64,000 bases of DNA, from positions 485,837 to 549,836 of the forward strand of contig NVWK01000001.1 of NCBI GenBank assembly GCA_002733605.1. The letters are read 5' to 3'. The position numbers and the translations under genes are program-made. The DNA is from Robiginitomaculum sp. (GTDB taxonomy: Bacteria; Pseudomonadota; Alphaproteobacteria; Caulobacterales; Maricaulaceae). The notes under the pieces were generated by a model. That model was given only the letters and a program-made list of their open reading frames with translations, ran no database searches and was not told the origin of the DNA. Positions 1-9,623 of the stretch are shown one piece after another. Every line of letters begins with the position of its first letter. The stretch's first letter is position 1.

Positions 1-815
1 CATACAGCCGACAGCGCCAGCGCATACAGCAGGATTTGCAGACGGGTCGATTTTGCGCCTTTAACATTCGGCATCATCGGCACGCCGGCCTTCTCGTAAT
101 CGCCCTGCTTATATAAAGCCAGTGCCCAAAAATGTGCAGGTGTCCATAGAAAAATAATCAAAAACAAACATATGGATTCCAGCGGCATAGCCTGCGCCAA
201 CATGGAAAAAGACAAAGGTTCCGACACGGATCCCCCTGCCGCCGCCGCCCAGCCCACCATTGGCGGAAATGCACCCGCAGCCCCACCCCAAACAATGTTT
301 TGCGGGGTCGAGCGTTTCAGCCACATCGTATAAATGACCATATAGTAGAAAATCGTGAAGGCCAGTAGTCCGGCTGCATAATAATTCGAAGCCAGTGCCA
401 GTCCGAACACGGCAAACGCACTCATAAACAAACCAAAAACCAGCACACTCGCACTGCTCATTTTACCCGCAGGCAAGGGGCGTTTTTTGGTACGGCTCAT
501 CACCGCGTCAATATCGCGGTCATACCACATATTCAACGCGCCAGCAGCACCCGCACCAGCAGCGATACACAAGATAGACACAAGCGCCAAAAACGGGTTC
601 ATGGGTACAGATGCACAAATAAGCCCGGCCATTGCTGTAAACACGACAAGCGACATAACACGCGGCTTCATGAGAGCATAAAAATCCTCGGGCCCAGCCA
701 AGCCCAACCCTGCCCCCATCCCAGCACCGAGACGCGCACCTGCCGACAGATCAAGAGCCGCATCTGTTAAAGATGCAGCTCCTTGTTGTACATTATGGTT
801 CAAAGTCCCCGTCAT
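1..815 (-). CDS. ctaB: Protoheme IX farnesyltransferase, 3' end cut by window edge
   Basis: This UbiA-superfamily integral membrane enzyme farnesylates protoheme IX to heme O, the first step of heme A supply for the oxidase encoded just upstream. I read about 271 codons from the ATG at 815-813; the gene runs off the window at position 1. The prenyl-diphosphate motif [20 protein letters not shown] is intact and is followed by LPAGK. The family-typical segments [20 protein letters not shown] and [14 protein letters not shown] are also present. The first 45 residues are a Gly/Ala-rich extension before the usual [14 protein letters not shown] start of the membrane domain. The start lies next to the coxA stop, so the gene is probably translated from a coxB-coxA-ctaB transcript. 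Confidence 0.95.
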   Translation of the reverse strand, partial: MTGTLNHNVQQGAASLTDAALDLSAGARLGAGMGAGLGLAGPEDFYALMKPRVMSLVVFTAMAGLICASVPMNPFLALVSILCIAAGAGAAGALNMWYDRDIDAVMSRTKKRPLPAGKMSSASVLVFGLFMSAFAVFGLALASNYYAAGLLAFTIFYYMVIYTMWLKRSTPQNIVWGGAAGAFPPMVGWAAAAGGSVSEPLSFSMLAQAMPLESICLFLIIFLWTPAHFWALALYKQGDYEKAGVPMMPNVKGAKSTRLQILLYALALSAV

Positions 816-2399
816 TTATTTTATGCGCGGCAAAGTGTTGAACTGATGGAATGGCGGTGGAGACGGCAATGTCCATTCCAGCGTATTCGCACCCTCACCC
901 CAGTAATTGTCAGCAGCTTTGCGTTTGACAATAAAGGCTTCAGCCAACCAAAGCAGGAAGAATAAAACACCCACCAATGTGACCATCGCACCAAGCGTGG
1001 AAATCTTGTTGTAGAAAGCAAATTCAGCAGGATAATCCACATAGCGACGTGGCATGCCTTGCATTCCAAGGAAATGCTGCGGGAAGAACACCAAGTTTAC
1101 ACCAATAAAGAAGAACCAGAAATGAGCCGCCGCTAAGTATTTATTGTACAAATATCCGGACATTTTACCAAACCAGTAGGTAAAGCCGGCAAAGATACCA
1201 AAGACCGCCCCCATAGACAGAACGTAATGGAAATGGGCCACCACGAAATAGGTATCGTGTACCGCCGCGTCATAACCTGCATTGGCAAGAGCCACACCGG
1301 TTACACCACCAACAACAAACAGGAAGATAAAGGCAAGCGCCCACTGCATCGGAATCGAGAAGCTCAAAGATCCACCCCACATTGTCGCAAGCCACGAGAA
1401 TATTTTAATCCCTGTCGGCACCGCAATAATCAAAGTCGCGGCTAGGAAATACGCTTTCAAATCCACGTCCATACCAACGGTATACATGTGATGCGCCCAC
1501 ACGATAAAGCCAACAACGCCGATAGAAACCATCGCATACGCCATGCCGAGATACCCAAAGATCGGCTTACGGCTAAATGTAGAGATAATATGCGAGATAA
1601 TACCGAAAGCCGGCAACACCATAATATAAACTTCAGGATGACCAAAGAACCAGAACAAATGCTGGAACATTTCAGGATCGCCGCCCTTGGCCGCATCGAA
1701 AAAGCCCGTGCCCGCATTACGGTCAAAGAACAACATGAACAAAGCCGCCGCCAATACAGGCAAAGCCAGTAGCAACAACCAGGCCGTTACCAAAACACTC
1801 CATGCAAACAATGGCATTTTATGCATGGTCATGCCCGGCGCGCGCATATTAAAGATGGTCGTAATAAAGTTGATCGCCCCAAAAATGGACGAGAAGCCCG
1901 CAGCCAGCAGGCCAATAATCACGAAATCAAACGCAGGCCCGCTATGTCCCGATGTCGAGAGCGGCGGATACATCACCCATGAACCGGCAAAACCGTCACC
2001 GGACGGATTGCCCGGAATAAACATGGAGATCAACAAACAGATAAGTGCCGTCGGCAACAACCAGAAAGACAGATTATTCAAACGCGGGAACGCCATATCC
2101 GGTGCACCGATCATCAACGGTACGAACCAGTTCCCGAAGCCACCGATCAGGGCCGGCATTACGAGAAAGAAGATCATCAACAGACCATGCATGGAGACAT
2201 ACATGTTAAATGTGTGCGGATTATCAAACACCTGAAAACCAGGCTCCATCAATTCCAGACGCATCATGAAGGACAGATATCCCCCGATCAGTCCAGAAAG
2301 AATACCGAAGATCAGATACAGCGTACCAATATCTTTATGGTTGGTAGAAAAAAACCAGCGGGCGAAAAAGCCAGGCTTGTGGTCGTGTGAGTTGGACAT
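816..2399 (-). CDS. coxA: Cytochrome c oxidase subunit I (aa3 type)
   Basis: This is the catalytic subunit of the proton-pumping terminal oxidase in the inner membrane. At 527 aa it has the usual length. The low-spin heme ligands are H71 and H391. The high-spin heme a3 ligand is H389 in [12 protein letters not shown]. CuB ligands are H254 and H303/H304. H254 and Y258 of GHPEVY form the expected His-Tyr pair. E256 in that motif is the D-channel glutamate of A1-type enzymes, and a K-channel lysine lies near residue 332. A strong GGGAGG Shine-Dalgarno sits 6 nt before the ATG. It is the middle gene of coxB-coxA-ctaB and starts 11 bp after coxB. Confidence 0.98.
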   Translation of the reverse strand: MSNSHDHKPGFFARWFFSTNHKDIGTLYLIFGILSGLIGGYLSFMMRLELMEPGFQVFDNPHTFNMYVSMHGLLMIFFLVMPALIGGFGNWFVPLMIGAPDMAFPRLNNLSFWLLPTALICLLISMFIPGNPSGDGFAGSWVMYPPLSTSGHSGPAFDFVIIGLLAAGFSSIFGAINFITTIFNMRAPGMTMHKMPLFAWSVLVTAWLLLLALPVLAAALFMLFFDRNAGTGFFDAAKGGDPEMFQHLFWFFGHPEVYIMVLPAFGIISHIISTFSRKPIFGYLGMAYAMVSIGVVGFIVWAHHMYTVGMDVDLKAYFLAATLIIAVPTGIKIFSWLATMWGGSLSFSIPMQWALAFIFLFVVGGVTGVALANAGYDAAVHDTYFVVAHFHYVLSMGAVFGIFAGFTYWFGKMSGYLYNKYLAAAHFWFFFIGVNLVFFPQHFLGMQGMPRRYVDYPAEFAFYNKISTLGAMVTLVGVLFFLLWLAEAFIVKRKAADNYWGEGANTLEWTLPSPPPFHQFNTLPRIK

Positions 2400-2410
2400 C
2401 TTCGACCTCC

Positions 2411-3337
2411 CTATTGAGCTGTGGCAGTTTGTGTGCCACCAATTGTATTTTGTGAATATTGTGTTGTGAAACTACCGCCATTTGCAATCCAGCGCTTAAA
2501 CTCGGCCTTGCTAACAACTTGTACTTCAATTGGCATAAAGGCGTGGTTTACACCACAAATTTCGGAACACTGTCCGTAATATGTGGCCTCTTCACCAGCT
2601 TTAACTTTAAACCATGTCTCGTTAATACGCCCCGGAACCGCATCGATTTTAATCCCGAACTGCGGCACGGCAAATGCGTGGATATTATTGTTGGAGGTAA
2701 CCAACACTTTAACGATCGTATCAACAGGCACAACCAAGGGCGCATCCGTCGCTAACAAATATGGGCGTCCGCCCAAGTCCGCACCCAATTTGGCAATAAT
2801 CTGATCGTGGGTAAGGGCTTCTCCGTTTACACGTTTTTCGTCGTGAGGAATGTCTACAATGCTGGAAATATAGGAATCAACCTTGTCCTCGTAATCAGGA
2901 TAAGAATATTCCCAATTCCATGTATTGCCTGTCGCCTTGATCACAAGACCGGCTTCGGGCACCACATCGGCAAAATAAAGCAGCTTCATACTGGGAACGG
3001 CCAACGCCATCAAAATGATGACAGGCACAAGCGTCCAAACAACTTCCAACATTGTATTATGTGTAACCTTGGAAGGCTCGGGATTGGCTTTGGCACGAAA
3101 GCGGATCATGATATAAACCATCAAAACCGTCACAATTACGACGATTCCAATCATAATTGGCACCAGCCAGTAATTATTAAACCCTGTAATGGAATCCATA
3201 ACCGGCGTTACAGAACGCTGAAACCCGATATCCCCGTCAGTTGGGCCGTTTTTGTTACTTTCGGCAAACGCCGTCGTCGCAACGGACAGCGCCGCTACAG
3301 CTAAACCGCTCATCCTCACTAAAGGCGAAAATCGCAT
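2411..3337 (-). CDS. coxB: Cytochrome c oxidase subunit II
   Basis: Subunit II carries the CuA centre that takes electrons from cytochrome c. The 308-aa product has a signal peptide (about residues 1-25, ending TTAFA), two membrane helices (about 56-78 and 98-115) and a periplasmic cupredoxin domain. The CuA ligands are H220, C257, E259, C261, H265 and M268 ([16 protein letters not shown]). The C-terminus ends in a short Gln/Thr-rich tail. A GAGGGG Shine-Dalgarno lies just upstream. It is first in the coxB-coxA-ctaB unit and divergent from tldD, an arrangement common in alphaproteobacteria. Confidence 0.97.
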   Translation of the reverse strand: MRFSPLVRMSGLAVAALSVATTAFAESNKNGPTDGDIGFQRSVTPVMDSITGFNNYWLVPIMIGIVVIVTVLMVYIMIRFRAKANPEPSKVTHNTMLEVVWTLVPVIILMALAVPSMKLLYFADVVPEAGLVIKATGNTWNWEYSYPDYEDKVDSYISSIVDIPHDEKRVNGEALTHDQIIAKLGADLGGRPYLLATDAPLVVPVDTIVKVLVTSNNNIHAFAVPQFGIKIDAVPGRINETWFKVKAGEEATYYGQCSEICGVNHAFMPIEVQVVSKAEFKRWIANGGSFTTQYSQNTIGGTQTATAQ

Positions 3338-3519
3338 AACCCCTCACTTTATATTTGCTGCCAATTGACAGTCTGAATGGTGTTGATCCATGAAAACAGG
3401 GTCTATCTAAACAAATAGACAGATTGTCGCCATGAATATTGCCTAAAGGCTTGCAAGACAAGCCATTAATCGGGCAAACAGGATAAACTTTTACTCTTTT
3501 GCATTGGATACTCCCAAAT

Positions 3520-4938
3520 ATGAGCGATTTTCTATTTTCTGATTGCGATTTAAGCCTGAAAGAGGCCGAAACCATTACCAATGAAGCTCTTAAGGGAGCT
3601 GATGACGGAGAATTATACCTCGAACGCGGCGCAAGCGAATCTCTTACCTTCGATGATGGCCGTCTCAAAACCGCCAGTTTCGATACATCCCGTGGCTTTG
3701 GCCTACGGTGTGTCGCAGGGGAAACCACCGGGTTTGCCCAAGGCACCGACATGACAAAATCGGCCCTGCTCCGCGCCGCCGAAGCCGTATCTCTCGCCAA
3801 GGCGGGATACGAATCCGCCTCGCCCTCTGCCGCCCCCAAGCGTACAAATACAAGTCTATACCCCGATATTGACCCGATTGCCGATCCGGAATTCGGCCCA
3901 AAAGTCGAGCTTTTACAAGCCATTGACGCTTATTGTCGGGCCAAAGACCCGCATGTGGTGCAAGTCAGCGCCACCATGTCTGCCACCCGCAAGGCCATCA
4001 CCATCTTGCGCGCCGGCGGCGAACGCTATGACGATGTGCGCCCTCTGGTGCGTTTATCCGTCTCCGTCACGGTTGAAAAAGAGGGCCGCCGTGAAAACGG
4101 CTATGCTGGCACGGGTGGCCGCGCCGCCTATTCACAATATATAGACGAAGAAAACTGGAAAGCCCTCGCCGACGAAGCGATTCGCAGCGCACTGGTTAAT
4201 TTACGCGCTGTTCCGGCCCCCGCAGGCACCATGGACGTTGTCCTTGGCCCCGGCTGGCCCGGCGTTCTCTTACACGAAGCCATTGGTCACGGACTGGAAG
4301 GCGATTTCAACCGCAAAGGTACATCCGCCTTTACAGGCATGATTGGGCAACGAATCGCGGCCCCCGGGGTGACCGTTATAGATGATGGCAGTCTCGCCGG
4401 TCTGCGCGGTTCCCTCACCATCGACGATGAAGGCACACCGACAGAGCGTACAGTCCTGATCGAAGACGGCATTTTGAAAGGCTATATGCAAGACCGGATG
4501 AATGCCCGCCTTATGAAGGTGGCAACCACAGGCAATGGTCGCCGCGAAAGTTTCGCCCACGCGCCCATGCCGCGCATGACCAACACATTTATGCTGGGCG
4601 GCAACACACCCGCAGGCGAAATCATTGCCAATTTGAAAGACGGGATTTACGCCCCCAATTTCGGCGGCGGTCAGGTCGACATTACTTCAGGGAAATTCGT
4701 CTTCCAGTGCACCGAAGCCTACCGCGTGCGTAACGGCAAAATTGAAGAACCCGTAAAAGGCGCAACTCTCATTGGCGATGGCCCTACCGTACTGACACAA
4801 ATCAAACACATCGGCGACGATATGGCACTTGATCCGGGTATCGGTGTCTGTGGCAAGGCCGGACAGGGCATCCCTGTCGGTGTTGGTCAACCGACATTAT
4901 ATATCGAAAACCTTACCGTAGGTGGGTCCGCTGTTTAG
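3520..4938 (+). CDS. tldD: TldD metalloprotease subunit
   Basis: TldD pairs with TldE/PmbA to form a heterodimeric zinc protease that degrades unfolded peptides and matures modified peptides and some antitoxins. The reading frame opens at 3499, but the ATG at 3520 (MSDFLFSDCDL) matches the family start and gives 472 aa. The zinc motif HEAIGHGLEGD has H252, E253 and H257 of the HExxxH signature. Glycine-rich C-terminal segments such as GICGKAGQGIPVG-like stretches are typical of the fold. Its partner tldE is about 20 kb away at 25459. No clear Shine-Dalgarno precedes the start. Confidence 0.95.
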   Translation: MSDFLFSDCDLSLKEAETITNEALKGADDGELYLERGASESLTFDDGRLKTASFDTSRGFGLRCVAGETTGFAQGTDMTKSALLRAAEAVSLAKAGYESASPSAAPKRTNTSLYPDIDPIADPEFGPKVELLQAIDAYCRAKDPHVVQVSATMSATRKAITILRAGGERYDDVRPLVRLSVSVTVEKEGRRENGYAGTGGRAAYSQYIDEENWKALADEAIRSALVNLRAVPAPAGTMDVVLGPGWPGVLLHEAIGHGLEGDFNRKGTSAFTGMIGQRIAAPGVTVIDDGSLAGLRGSLTIDDEGTPTERTVLIEDGILKGYMQDRMNARLMKVATTGNGRRESFAHAPMPRMTNTFMLGGNTPAGEIIANLKDGIYAPNFGGGQVDITSGKFVFQCTEAYRVRNGKIEEPVKGATLIGDGPTVLTQIKHIGDDMALDPGIGVCGKAGQGIPVGVGQPTLYIENLTVGGSAV

Positions 4939-4990
4939 TCACAAGTATTTTCACTAAATATGAATATTTTTTTGCATTTTTGTGAATTTA

Positions 4991-5008
4991 ATGTCACACG
5001 CATGTAAA
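4991..5008 (+). promoter_or_regulatory. Possible Pho box upstream of the phosphate transporter
   Basis: Two heptamers, ATGTCAC (4991-4997) and ATGTAAA (5002-5008), are direct repeats with an 11-bp period. This matches the PhoB box layout of two CTGTCAT-like heptamers separated by 4 bp. It lies 30 bp before the start of a PiT phosphate transporter. Both heptamers deviate from consensus, so the call rests on layout and context. Confidence 0.3.
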
Positions 5009-5037
5009 GAACACAGATTCTCATCAAGGTGGAAATA

Positions 5038-6621
5038 ATGCGCAAACCGGCGGCCAACCCCAACGAAAAATTGATTAATTTCAGTATGCAAGATTTCTTC
5101 CGCCTCGCAACGGCCTGTCTGTTTTTGGTTGCAATCTATTACTTTGTCATGGCCGACTTTGGCAAAACAAGTACCAATTCCACGCTTCTCGTCATGGCGG
5201 CTGTCATCGGTGGCTATATGGCCATGAATATTGGCGCGAATGATGTGGCCAACAATGTCGGCCCGGCCGTAGGTTCCGGCGCGCTCACTCTGGCTGGGGC
5301 CATTCTCATCGCCATTGTCTGTGAGGCCGGCGGCGCGTTGATTGCCGGCGGGGACGTCGTAAAAACCATTAAAAAGGGCATTATTGACCCGGATATGATC
5401 CCCGACACCCAGACATTTATATGGGCAATGACGGCTGCACTACTGGCCGCCGCGATTTGGCTCAATGCCGCCACCTATCTCGGCGCCCCCGTCTCCACAA
5501 CCCATTCTATTGTAGGCGGCGTTTTGGGCGCGGGCATCGCAGCCGGTGGCTGGGACATCGCAGACTGGGATCAAGTGCAGAAAATCGTCGCAAGCTGGGT
5601 GATTTCCCCGGCAATGGGCGGCGCAATTGCTGCCGGTTTCCTGTACACGATTAAACGAACTGTGTTGTACCAAAAAGACATGCGTAGCGCCGCACAAAAA
5701 GTTGTCCCTATATTACTCGCGATTATGGCGTGGGCATTCACCAGCTACATCATCCTGAAGGGCTTCAAAAAACTGATTAAAATCGATTTCCCCATTGCGC
5801 TCGGCCTTGGCTTTGCGGCCGCACTCTTTGTCTATCTGGTGGTGGGAGCGATTATTAGCAAAAGGGTAAAAAGCATCGAAAATACCCGCGAAGGCATTGA
5901 CCGTATGTTTGTCATTCCCCTCATCGTCGGGGCCGCATTCCTAAGCTTCGCGCATGGTGCTAACGATGTTGCCAATGCTGTCGGCCCGCTGGCGGCTATT
6001 AATGAGGCGGTCAAAGGTGGCGCAATTGCAGCCAAAGCCTCTATTCCGCTCTGGATCATGCTCATCGGCGCTATCGGCATTGCCATTGGCCTTGCGCTTT
6101 ATGGCCCCAAATTGATTAAAACCGTTGGCAGCGAGATTACAGAACTGGACAAAGTCCGGGCATTTTGCGTCGCCCTTGCCGCCGCAATTACCGTAATTAT
6201 TGCCTCCCAGCTCGGCCTGCCCGTCAGTTCAACCCATATTGCTGTTGGCGGCATTTTCGGCGTCGGGTTTTTGCGTGAACATCTCACCTCGACCTATAAT
6301 GAGAACATTGAAAAAATTCGCCGGCATATGGCCAATGAAGATCAGGAAAGCCCCGCCGCCATTGACGCATTTATCGCTCGCTTTGACGCTGCCAGCGTGC
6401 CCGAGAAGAAACAGTTTTTGAAAGAGCTTAAACAAAAAGCGATTAAAGAAGAGCTGTCCTGGGGCCAAAGACGCCGCTTCAAAAAAGCATATAAAGCGAA
6501 ACTGGTCGAGCGCTCCATGCTGTTCAAAATTATTCTTGCATGGGTAATTACCGTACCCCTGACCGGCATCTTTGCAGCCGGCATATTCTTCATGCTCAGA
6601 GGCATGTTACTGCCAGCATAA
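5038..6621 (+). CDS. PiT-family inorganic phosphate transporter
   Basis: This is a low-affinity, ion-coupled phosphate permease of the inner membrane. A GTG at 5029 extends the frame, but AAGGTGG at 5026-5032 sits 5 nt before the ATG at 5038, which I choose (527 aa). Both halves of the inverted-repeat PiT fold show the signature: GANDVANNVGPAVGSGALTL near residue 62 and AHGANDVANAVGPLAA near 305. The matching SSTH/STTH motifs are PVSTTHSIVGG and PVSSTHIAVGG. A hydrophilic stretch near 420-500 (IDAFIARFDAASVPEKKQ) is a loop or cytoplasmic insertion before the last helix. It stands alone between tldD and a DUF937 gene. Confidence 0.93.
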   Translation: MRKPAANPNEKLINFSMQDFFRLATACLFLVAIYYFVMADFGKTSTNSTLLVMAAVIGGYMAMNIGANDVANNVGPAVGSGALTLAGAILIAIVCEAGGALIAGGDVVKTIKKGIIDPDMIPDTQTFIWAMTAALLAAAIWLNAATYLGAPVSTTHSIVGGVLGAGIAAGGWDIADWDQVQKIVASWVISPAMGGAIAAGFLYTIKRTVLYQKDMRSAAQKVVPILLAIMAWAFTSYIILKGFKKLIKIDFPIALGLGFAAALFVYLVVGAIISKRVKSIENTREGIDRMFVIPLIVGAAFLSFAHGANDVANAVGPLAAINEAVKGGAIAAKASIPLWIMLIGAIGIAIGLALYGPKLIKTVGSEITELDKVRAFCVALAAAITVIIASQLGLPVSSTHIAVGGIFGVGFLREHLTSTYNENIEKIRRHMANEDQESPAAIDAFIARFDAASVPEKKQFLKELKQKAIKEELSWGQRRRFKKAYKAKLVERSMLFKIILAWVITVPLTGIFAAGIFFMLRGMLLPA

Positions 6622-6645
6622 AGAACAGAGCAAAGTCCTGCGTGA

Positions 6646-6679
6646 TATCCAGACTCGCAATTATATGGCGAGTAGGATA
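6646..6679 (+). other. Hairpin after the phosphate transporter gene
   Basis: TATCC and ACTCGC on the left pair with GCGAGT and GGATA on the right. This gives an 11-bp stem with a small internal bulge and a 9-nt loop. No T-run follows, so it may be a weak terminator, an mRNA-stabilising 3' end, or a leader structure of the next gene, which starts 37 nt later. Confidence 0.35.
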
Positions 6680-6715
6680 CGGTATCTGCCTATATAAACT
6701 TAATGGGAGGGCATG

Positions 6716-7363
6716 ATGGCCGGACTGAATTTACTCGATATGATAATGCAGGCAAAAGGCGGACAAATTGCGCAAAGTGCGGGCAACCAGCTTGGTTTAA
6801 ACCCCCAACAATCCCAAAGTGCAATCGCCGCGCTCTTGCCTGCTATCTCATCAGCTCTAAAGCAAAATACAGCCTCCCCGCAGGGCCTACAAGGCCTTTT
6901 AGGTGCCCTGCAAGGCAATGACCATAGCCGTTATATGGACACCCCTGATGTATATACCCAAACCGCCACCCGCGATGAAGGCAATGCAATCCTTGGGCAT
7001 TTATTCGGATCCAAAGAGGTCAGCCGTACAGTTGCAAGCCATGCCGCTAAACAATCCGGTATTGGTGCAGATGTGCTCAAGAAAATGTTGCCAATGGTGG
7101 CAGCCATGGCCATGGGGTCTCTCTCCAAACAAACCCGACAACCCGGCATGGCCTCTCAGCTCGCAGGGCTCGCTCTCGGCGGCGCGGGCCAACAAGCTGG
7201 TGGCCTGATCAGCGGTCTCCTTGGCTCTGTGCTAGGTGGCAACCGGCGGCAACAACAGCAAAAACAAGGCATGGGCATCCTCGGCAATTTGCTCGATGCA
7301 GACGGCGATGGCAACATGATGGACGACGTCCTCAAAATGGCCATGAAGAGCATGATGAAATAA
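6716..7363 (+). CDS. DUF937 family protein
   Basis: This 215-aa protein of unknown function belongs to the DUF937 family. The N-terminal part (MAGLNLLDMIMQAKGGQIAQ, then NQLGLNPQQSQSAIAALLPA) shows the family pattern of helical Gly/Ala/Gln-rich repeats. The C-terminus ends in LLDADGDGNMMDDVLKMAMK, which looks like a calcium-binding EF-hand-type loop and is common in this family. Two adjacent ATGs occur; GGGAGG at 6705-6710 is better spaced for the second (6716). There is no signal peptide. It is monocistronic and faces a shared terminator with the POT transporter gene. Confidence 0.85.
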   Translation: MAGLNLLDMIMQAKGGQIAQSAGNQLGLNPQQSQSAIAALLPAISSALKQNTASPQGLQGLLGALQGNDHSRYMDTPDVYTQTATRDEGNAILGHLFGSKEVSRTVASHAAKQSGIGADVLKKMLPMVAAMAMGSLSKQTRQPGMASQLAGLALGGAGQQAGGLISGLLGSVLGGNRRQQQQKQGMGILGNLLDADGDGNMMDDVLKMAMKSMMK

Positions 7364-7383
7364 ATTTTAAGTGTTACAGAATA

Positions 7384-7415
7384 AAAAACCCGGCTTTATA
7401 AAAGCCGGGTTTTTC
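7384..7415. terminator. Bidirectional rho-independent terminator
   Basis: A perfect stem AAAACCCGGCTTT / AAAGCCGGGTTTT with a 3-nt loop is flanked by an A-run on the left and a T-run on the right. It therefore works on both strands. It sits between the convergent DUF937 and POT transporter genes. Confidence 0.9.
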
Positions 7416-7450
7416 TTATTTATAATGCGAGTGACGCATAAACTCTAGCG

Positions 7451-9007
7451 TTACGCTTCTTCTTCAACATCATTAACCAATGTATCAAGATGCATACCGC
7501 GTTTAATCCACGGAGCCGCCAGTGCCATCACGATACTGATGCCGATCGCGACCCAACCCACCTTGGAATAAACACTTAAAACCATGCTTTCACCATTTGG
7601 TCCGACCACAGCCGTAGCCTGCGCAATAATAGCTGAAACAGAGTTACCTGCCGCAGACGCAAGGAACCATGTCCCCATCATCAACCCGACCATTTTTGTC
7701 GGTGCTAAACGCGTCATCGCCGACAAACCTACTGGCGACATACAAAGCTCGCCCGTTGTATGGAGAAGGTAAATCAGGAAAATGAAGAGTACCGGTGTCA
7801 AGTTTTGACCATTACCCGCTCCCCAAACAAGGATAAGGAAGCCAAGCCCAAGTTGAAGAACCGCAATCGCAAACTTCATGGGTGTAGAAGGCTCAAGTCC
7901 TCGTCTATTTAACCAAGCCCACATACCCGCCATCGGCGCGCCTAAAAGAACAATATAGATTGCATTGATCGACTGGAACAAAGACGTGGGAACTTCTTGT
8001 CCCAAAATCACACGATTAACATGTTCGTCTGTGTACAAAGTCAATGATGAACCGGTTTGTTCGAACAAACCCCAGAACAATACGTTAACACTGATCAAAA
8101 ATAGAGCTACAAAAATACGGTCCCGGTCATGTGGTGCAAGTTTGAAAACACTCGTCCAAAGAATATACCCGACAACAATGGCACCAAAACCTACAAGCAA
8201 TAAATTGACAGTGCCTTGATTTCTGACCAATTGCCAGAAAATCAAAATAGCGCCACCTGTTGCGATATATGTCAACCATTCACGGTCAAGGCCCAAAAAG
8301 ATTTTCTCTTTCAAATAGGCCATATCCTTCGGTTCGCCCTTGCCCTGCAAAGCGGGCTTGTTCAACACAAACACGATAAGGCCAACAAGCATACCAAGAC
8401 CGGCAACCCCGAAACCGTATTTCCAACCATATGTCTCACCCAGTCCACCGGCCAAAAGCACACCAAACGTTGAACCCAGATTAATACCGACATAGAAAAG
8501 CGTGAAAGCAGAATCGCGGCGAATATCCGTTTTCTCGTACAAAGCGCCAACGATTGTGGAAATATTGGCTTTCAGGAAACCAACGCCACCAATGATCAAA
8601 GCAAGGGAGAAATAGAATATATTCAAAATACCCGGGTCAGCAACTTGCCCGACCGCAACCTGATCACCCTCGATCGCCATGCCTAAATGTCCGAGCACCA
8701 GCAATATACCGCCAAACAAAACGGCCTTTCGGGCACCAAGATAACGGTCAGCAATAAAGCCGCCAATCACAGGCGTAATATAGACAAGCGTAATATACGC
8801 CCCGTACAAACCATATGCATCCGTTCGATCAAACAGAAAATGCTTTGTGAGGTATAAAACAAGCAAAGCCCGCATACCATAGTAAGAGAAACGCTCCCAC
8901 ATCTCGACAAAAAATAGAACATATAAGCCCTTCGGATGCGTACGCATTTGATACAACGCATTAAAAAGACCTATGAGGGCGATTCCCCCCATTATTAAAT
9001 AGAACAT
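7451..9007 (-). CDS. POT/PTR-family proton-coupled peptide transporter
   Basis: This 518-aa inner-membrane carrier probably imports di- and tripeptides with protons. The POT signature ExxERFxYYG is present early (EMWERFSYYGMRALLVLYL), followed by FIADRYLGARKAVLFGG between helices 2 and 3. About 12-14 hydrophobic helices fill the length. The family motif FYxxINxGS appears as FYVGINLGSTFG, and the PTR2 signature region FWGLFEQTGSS is also present. The ATG at 9007 has GGGGAGC upstream. It is transcribed away from the BlaI-type regulator gene and shares a 190-bp divergent promoter region with it. Confidence 0.93.
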   Translation of the reverse strand: MFYLIMGGIALIGLFNALYQMRTHPKGLYVLFFVEMWERFSYYGMRALLVLYLTKHFLFDRTDAYGLYGAYITLVYITPVIGGFIADRYLGARKAVLFGGILLVLGHLGMAIEGDQVAVGQVADPGILNIFYFSLALIIGGVGFLKANISTIVGALYEKTDIRRDSAFTLFYVGINLGSTFGVLLAGGLGETYGWKYGFGVAGLGMLVGLIVFVLNKPALQGKGEPKDMAYLKEKIFLGLDREWLTYIATGGAILIFWQLVRNQGTVNLLLVGFGAIVVGYILWTSVFKLAPHDRDRIFVALFLISVNVLFWGLFEQTGSSLTLYTDEHVNRVILGQEVPTSLFQSINAIYIVLLGAPMAGMWAWLNRRGLEPSTPMKFAIAVLQLGLGFLILVWGAGNGQNLTPVLFIFLIYLLHTTGELCMSPVGLSAMTRLAPTKMVGLMMGTWFLASAAGNSVSAIIAQATAVVGPNGESMVLSVYSKVGWVAIGISIVMALAAPWIKRGMHLDTLVNDVEEEA

Positions 9008-9036
9008 ATTAGCTCCCCATTATTTTATATTTTTTT

Positions 9037-9050
9037 TGCTATAAATAGCA
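9037..9050. promoter_or_regulatory. 14-bp palindrome in the peptide transporter leader
   Basis: TGCTAT-AA-ATAGCA is a perfect palindrome 30 bp upstream of the transporter start. The T-run lies on the wrong side for a terminator in either direction, so an operator or leader hairpin is more likely. No regulator can be assigned. Confidence 0.35.
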
Positions 9051-9124
9051 TCCCCATCAAACAACACCGTATCATGTCCCACCTCAAGTGTTTTTTTGAA
9101 AAAAGGCAGAATTTACCTGCGATT

Positions 9125-9169
9125 ACGAATGATGTCGTTTTTGTAACTTTACAATACGACGATTGTCGT
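9125..9169 (+). promoter_or_regulatory. Three tandem dyads, candidate BlaI-type operators
   Basis: Three dyads share 5-bp arms and a 4-bp spacer. They are ACGAA/GTCGT (9125-9138, one mismatch), TTGTA/TACAA (9141-9154, perfect) and ACGAC/GTCGT (9156-9169, perfect). Their centres are 16 and 15 bp apart. They end 31 bp before the start of a BlaI/MecI-type repressor. That family binds short palindromes with TACA/TGTA or ACGAC/GTCGT-like half-sites, so autoregulation is likely. The assignment is inferred from position and symmetry. Confidence 0.6.
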
Positions 9170-9200
9170 TTATGCGGAACGCCAAGTGAGGAGTTTCCCT

Positions 9201-9623
9201 ATGTCAAATACACAATCAAATAAAAATCCGGAAAAAAAACCATCGGAAGCAGAAGTGGGGATTCTACAAATTCTTTGGGAGAAACAGCCCTGTAGTGTGC
9301 GTACAGTTCACGAAGACATCGCCCGTTTCAAACCGGTCGGGTACACAACCATCTTGAAACAACTCCAACGCATGTTGGAAAAAGGCTTGGTTGTACGCTC
9401 CCCCGGCACAGGAAAATCTTACAATTATTCAGCCTCCGAAACCGCGCATGCTACACAAAGCAAATTATTGGGCCGATTATTGAAGTCCGCTTTTCGCGGC
9501 GATGTCAATGAACTGGTGATGCACGCTTTAGGGGATGCCAACACCTCCGGCGAAGATCTGGAAGCGATTAAAGCCTTTATAGACCAAATCGAAAACAAAA
9601 CGGGTACAGGAACAAGACTATGA
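9201..9623 (+). CDS. BlaI/MecI-family transcriptional repressor
   Basis: This is a 140-aa Penicillinase_R-family winged-helix repressor. It is normally released from DNA by proteolysis after its partner BlaR1-like peptidase senses a signal. The HTH region covers residues 15-75 (EAEVGILQILWEKQPCSVRT, then VGYTTILKQLQRMLEKGLV). The helical C-terminal part would dimerise and carry the cleavage site. A GTG at 9186 is in frame, but GAGGAG at 9188-9193 positions the ATG at 9201. The stop overlaps the start of the M56 gene by 4 bp (ATGA), which indicates coupled translation. Confidence 0.92.
   Translation: MSNTQSNKNPEKKPSEAEVGILQILWEKQPCSVRTVHEDIARFKPVGYTTILKQLQRMLEKGLVVRSPGTGKSYNYSASETAHATQSKLLGRLLKSAFRGDVNELVMHALGDANTSGEDLEAIKAFIDQIENKTGTGTRL

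Noticed and set aside
816..2529. Several frames opposite coxA and coxB
   Set aside because: They are shadows of highly conserved oxidase genes and have no homology-like features.
9031..9050. Terminator upstream of the POT gene
   Set aside because: The T-run is on the 5' side of the palindrome on one strand and becomes an A-run on the other, so no terminator forms.
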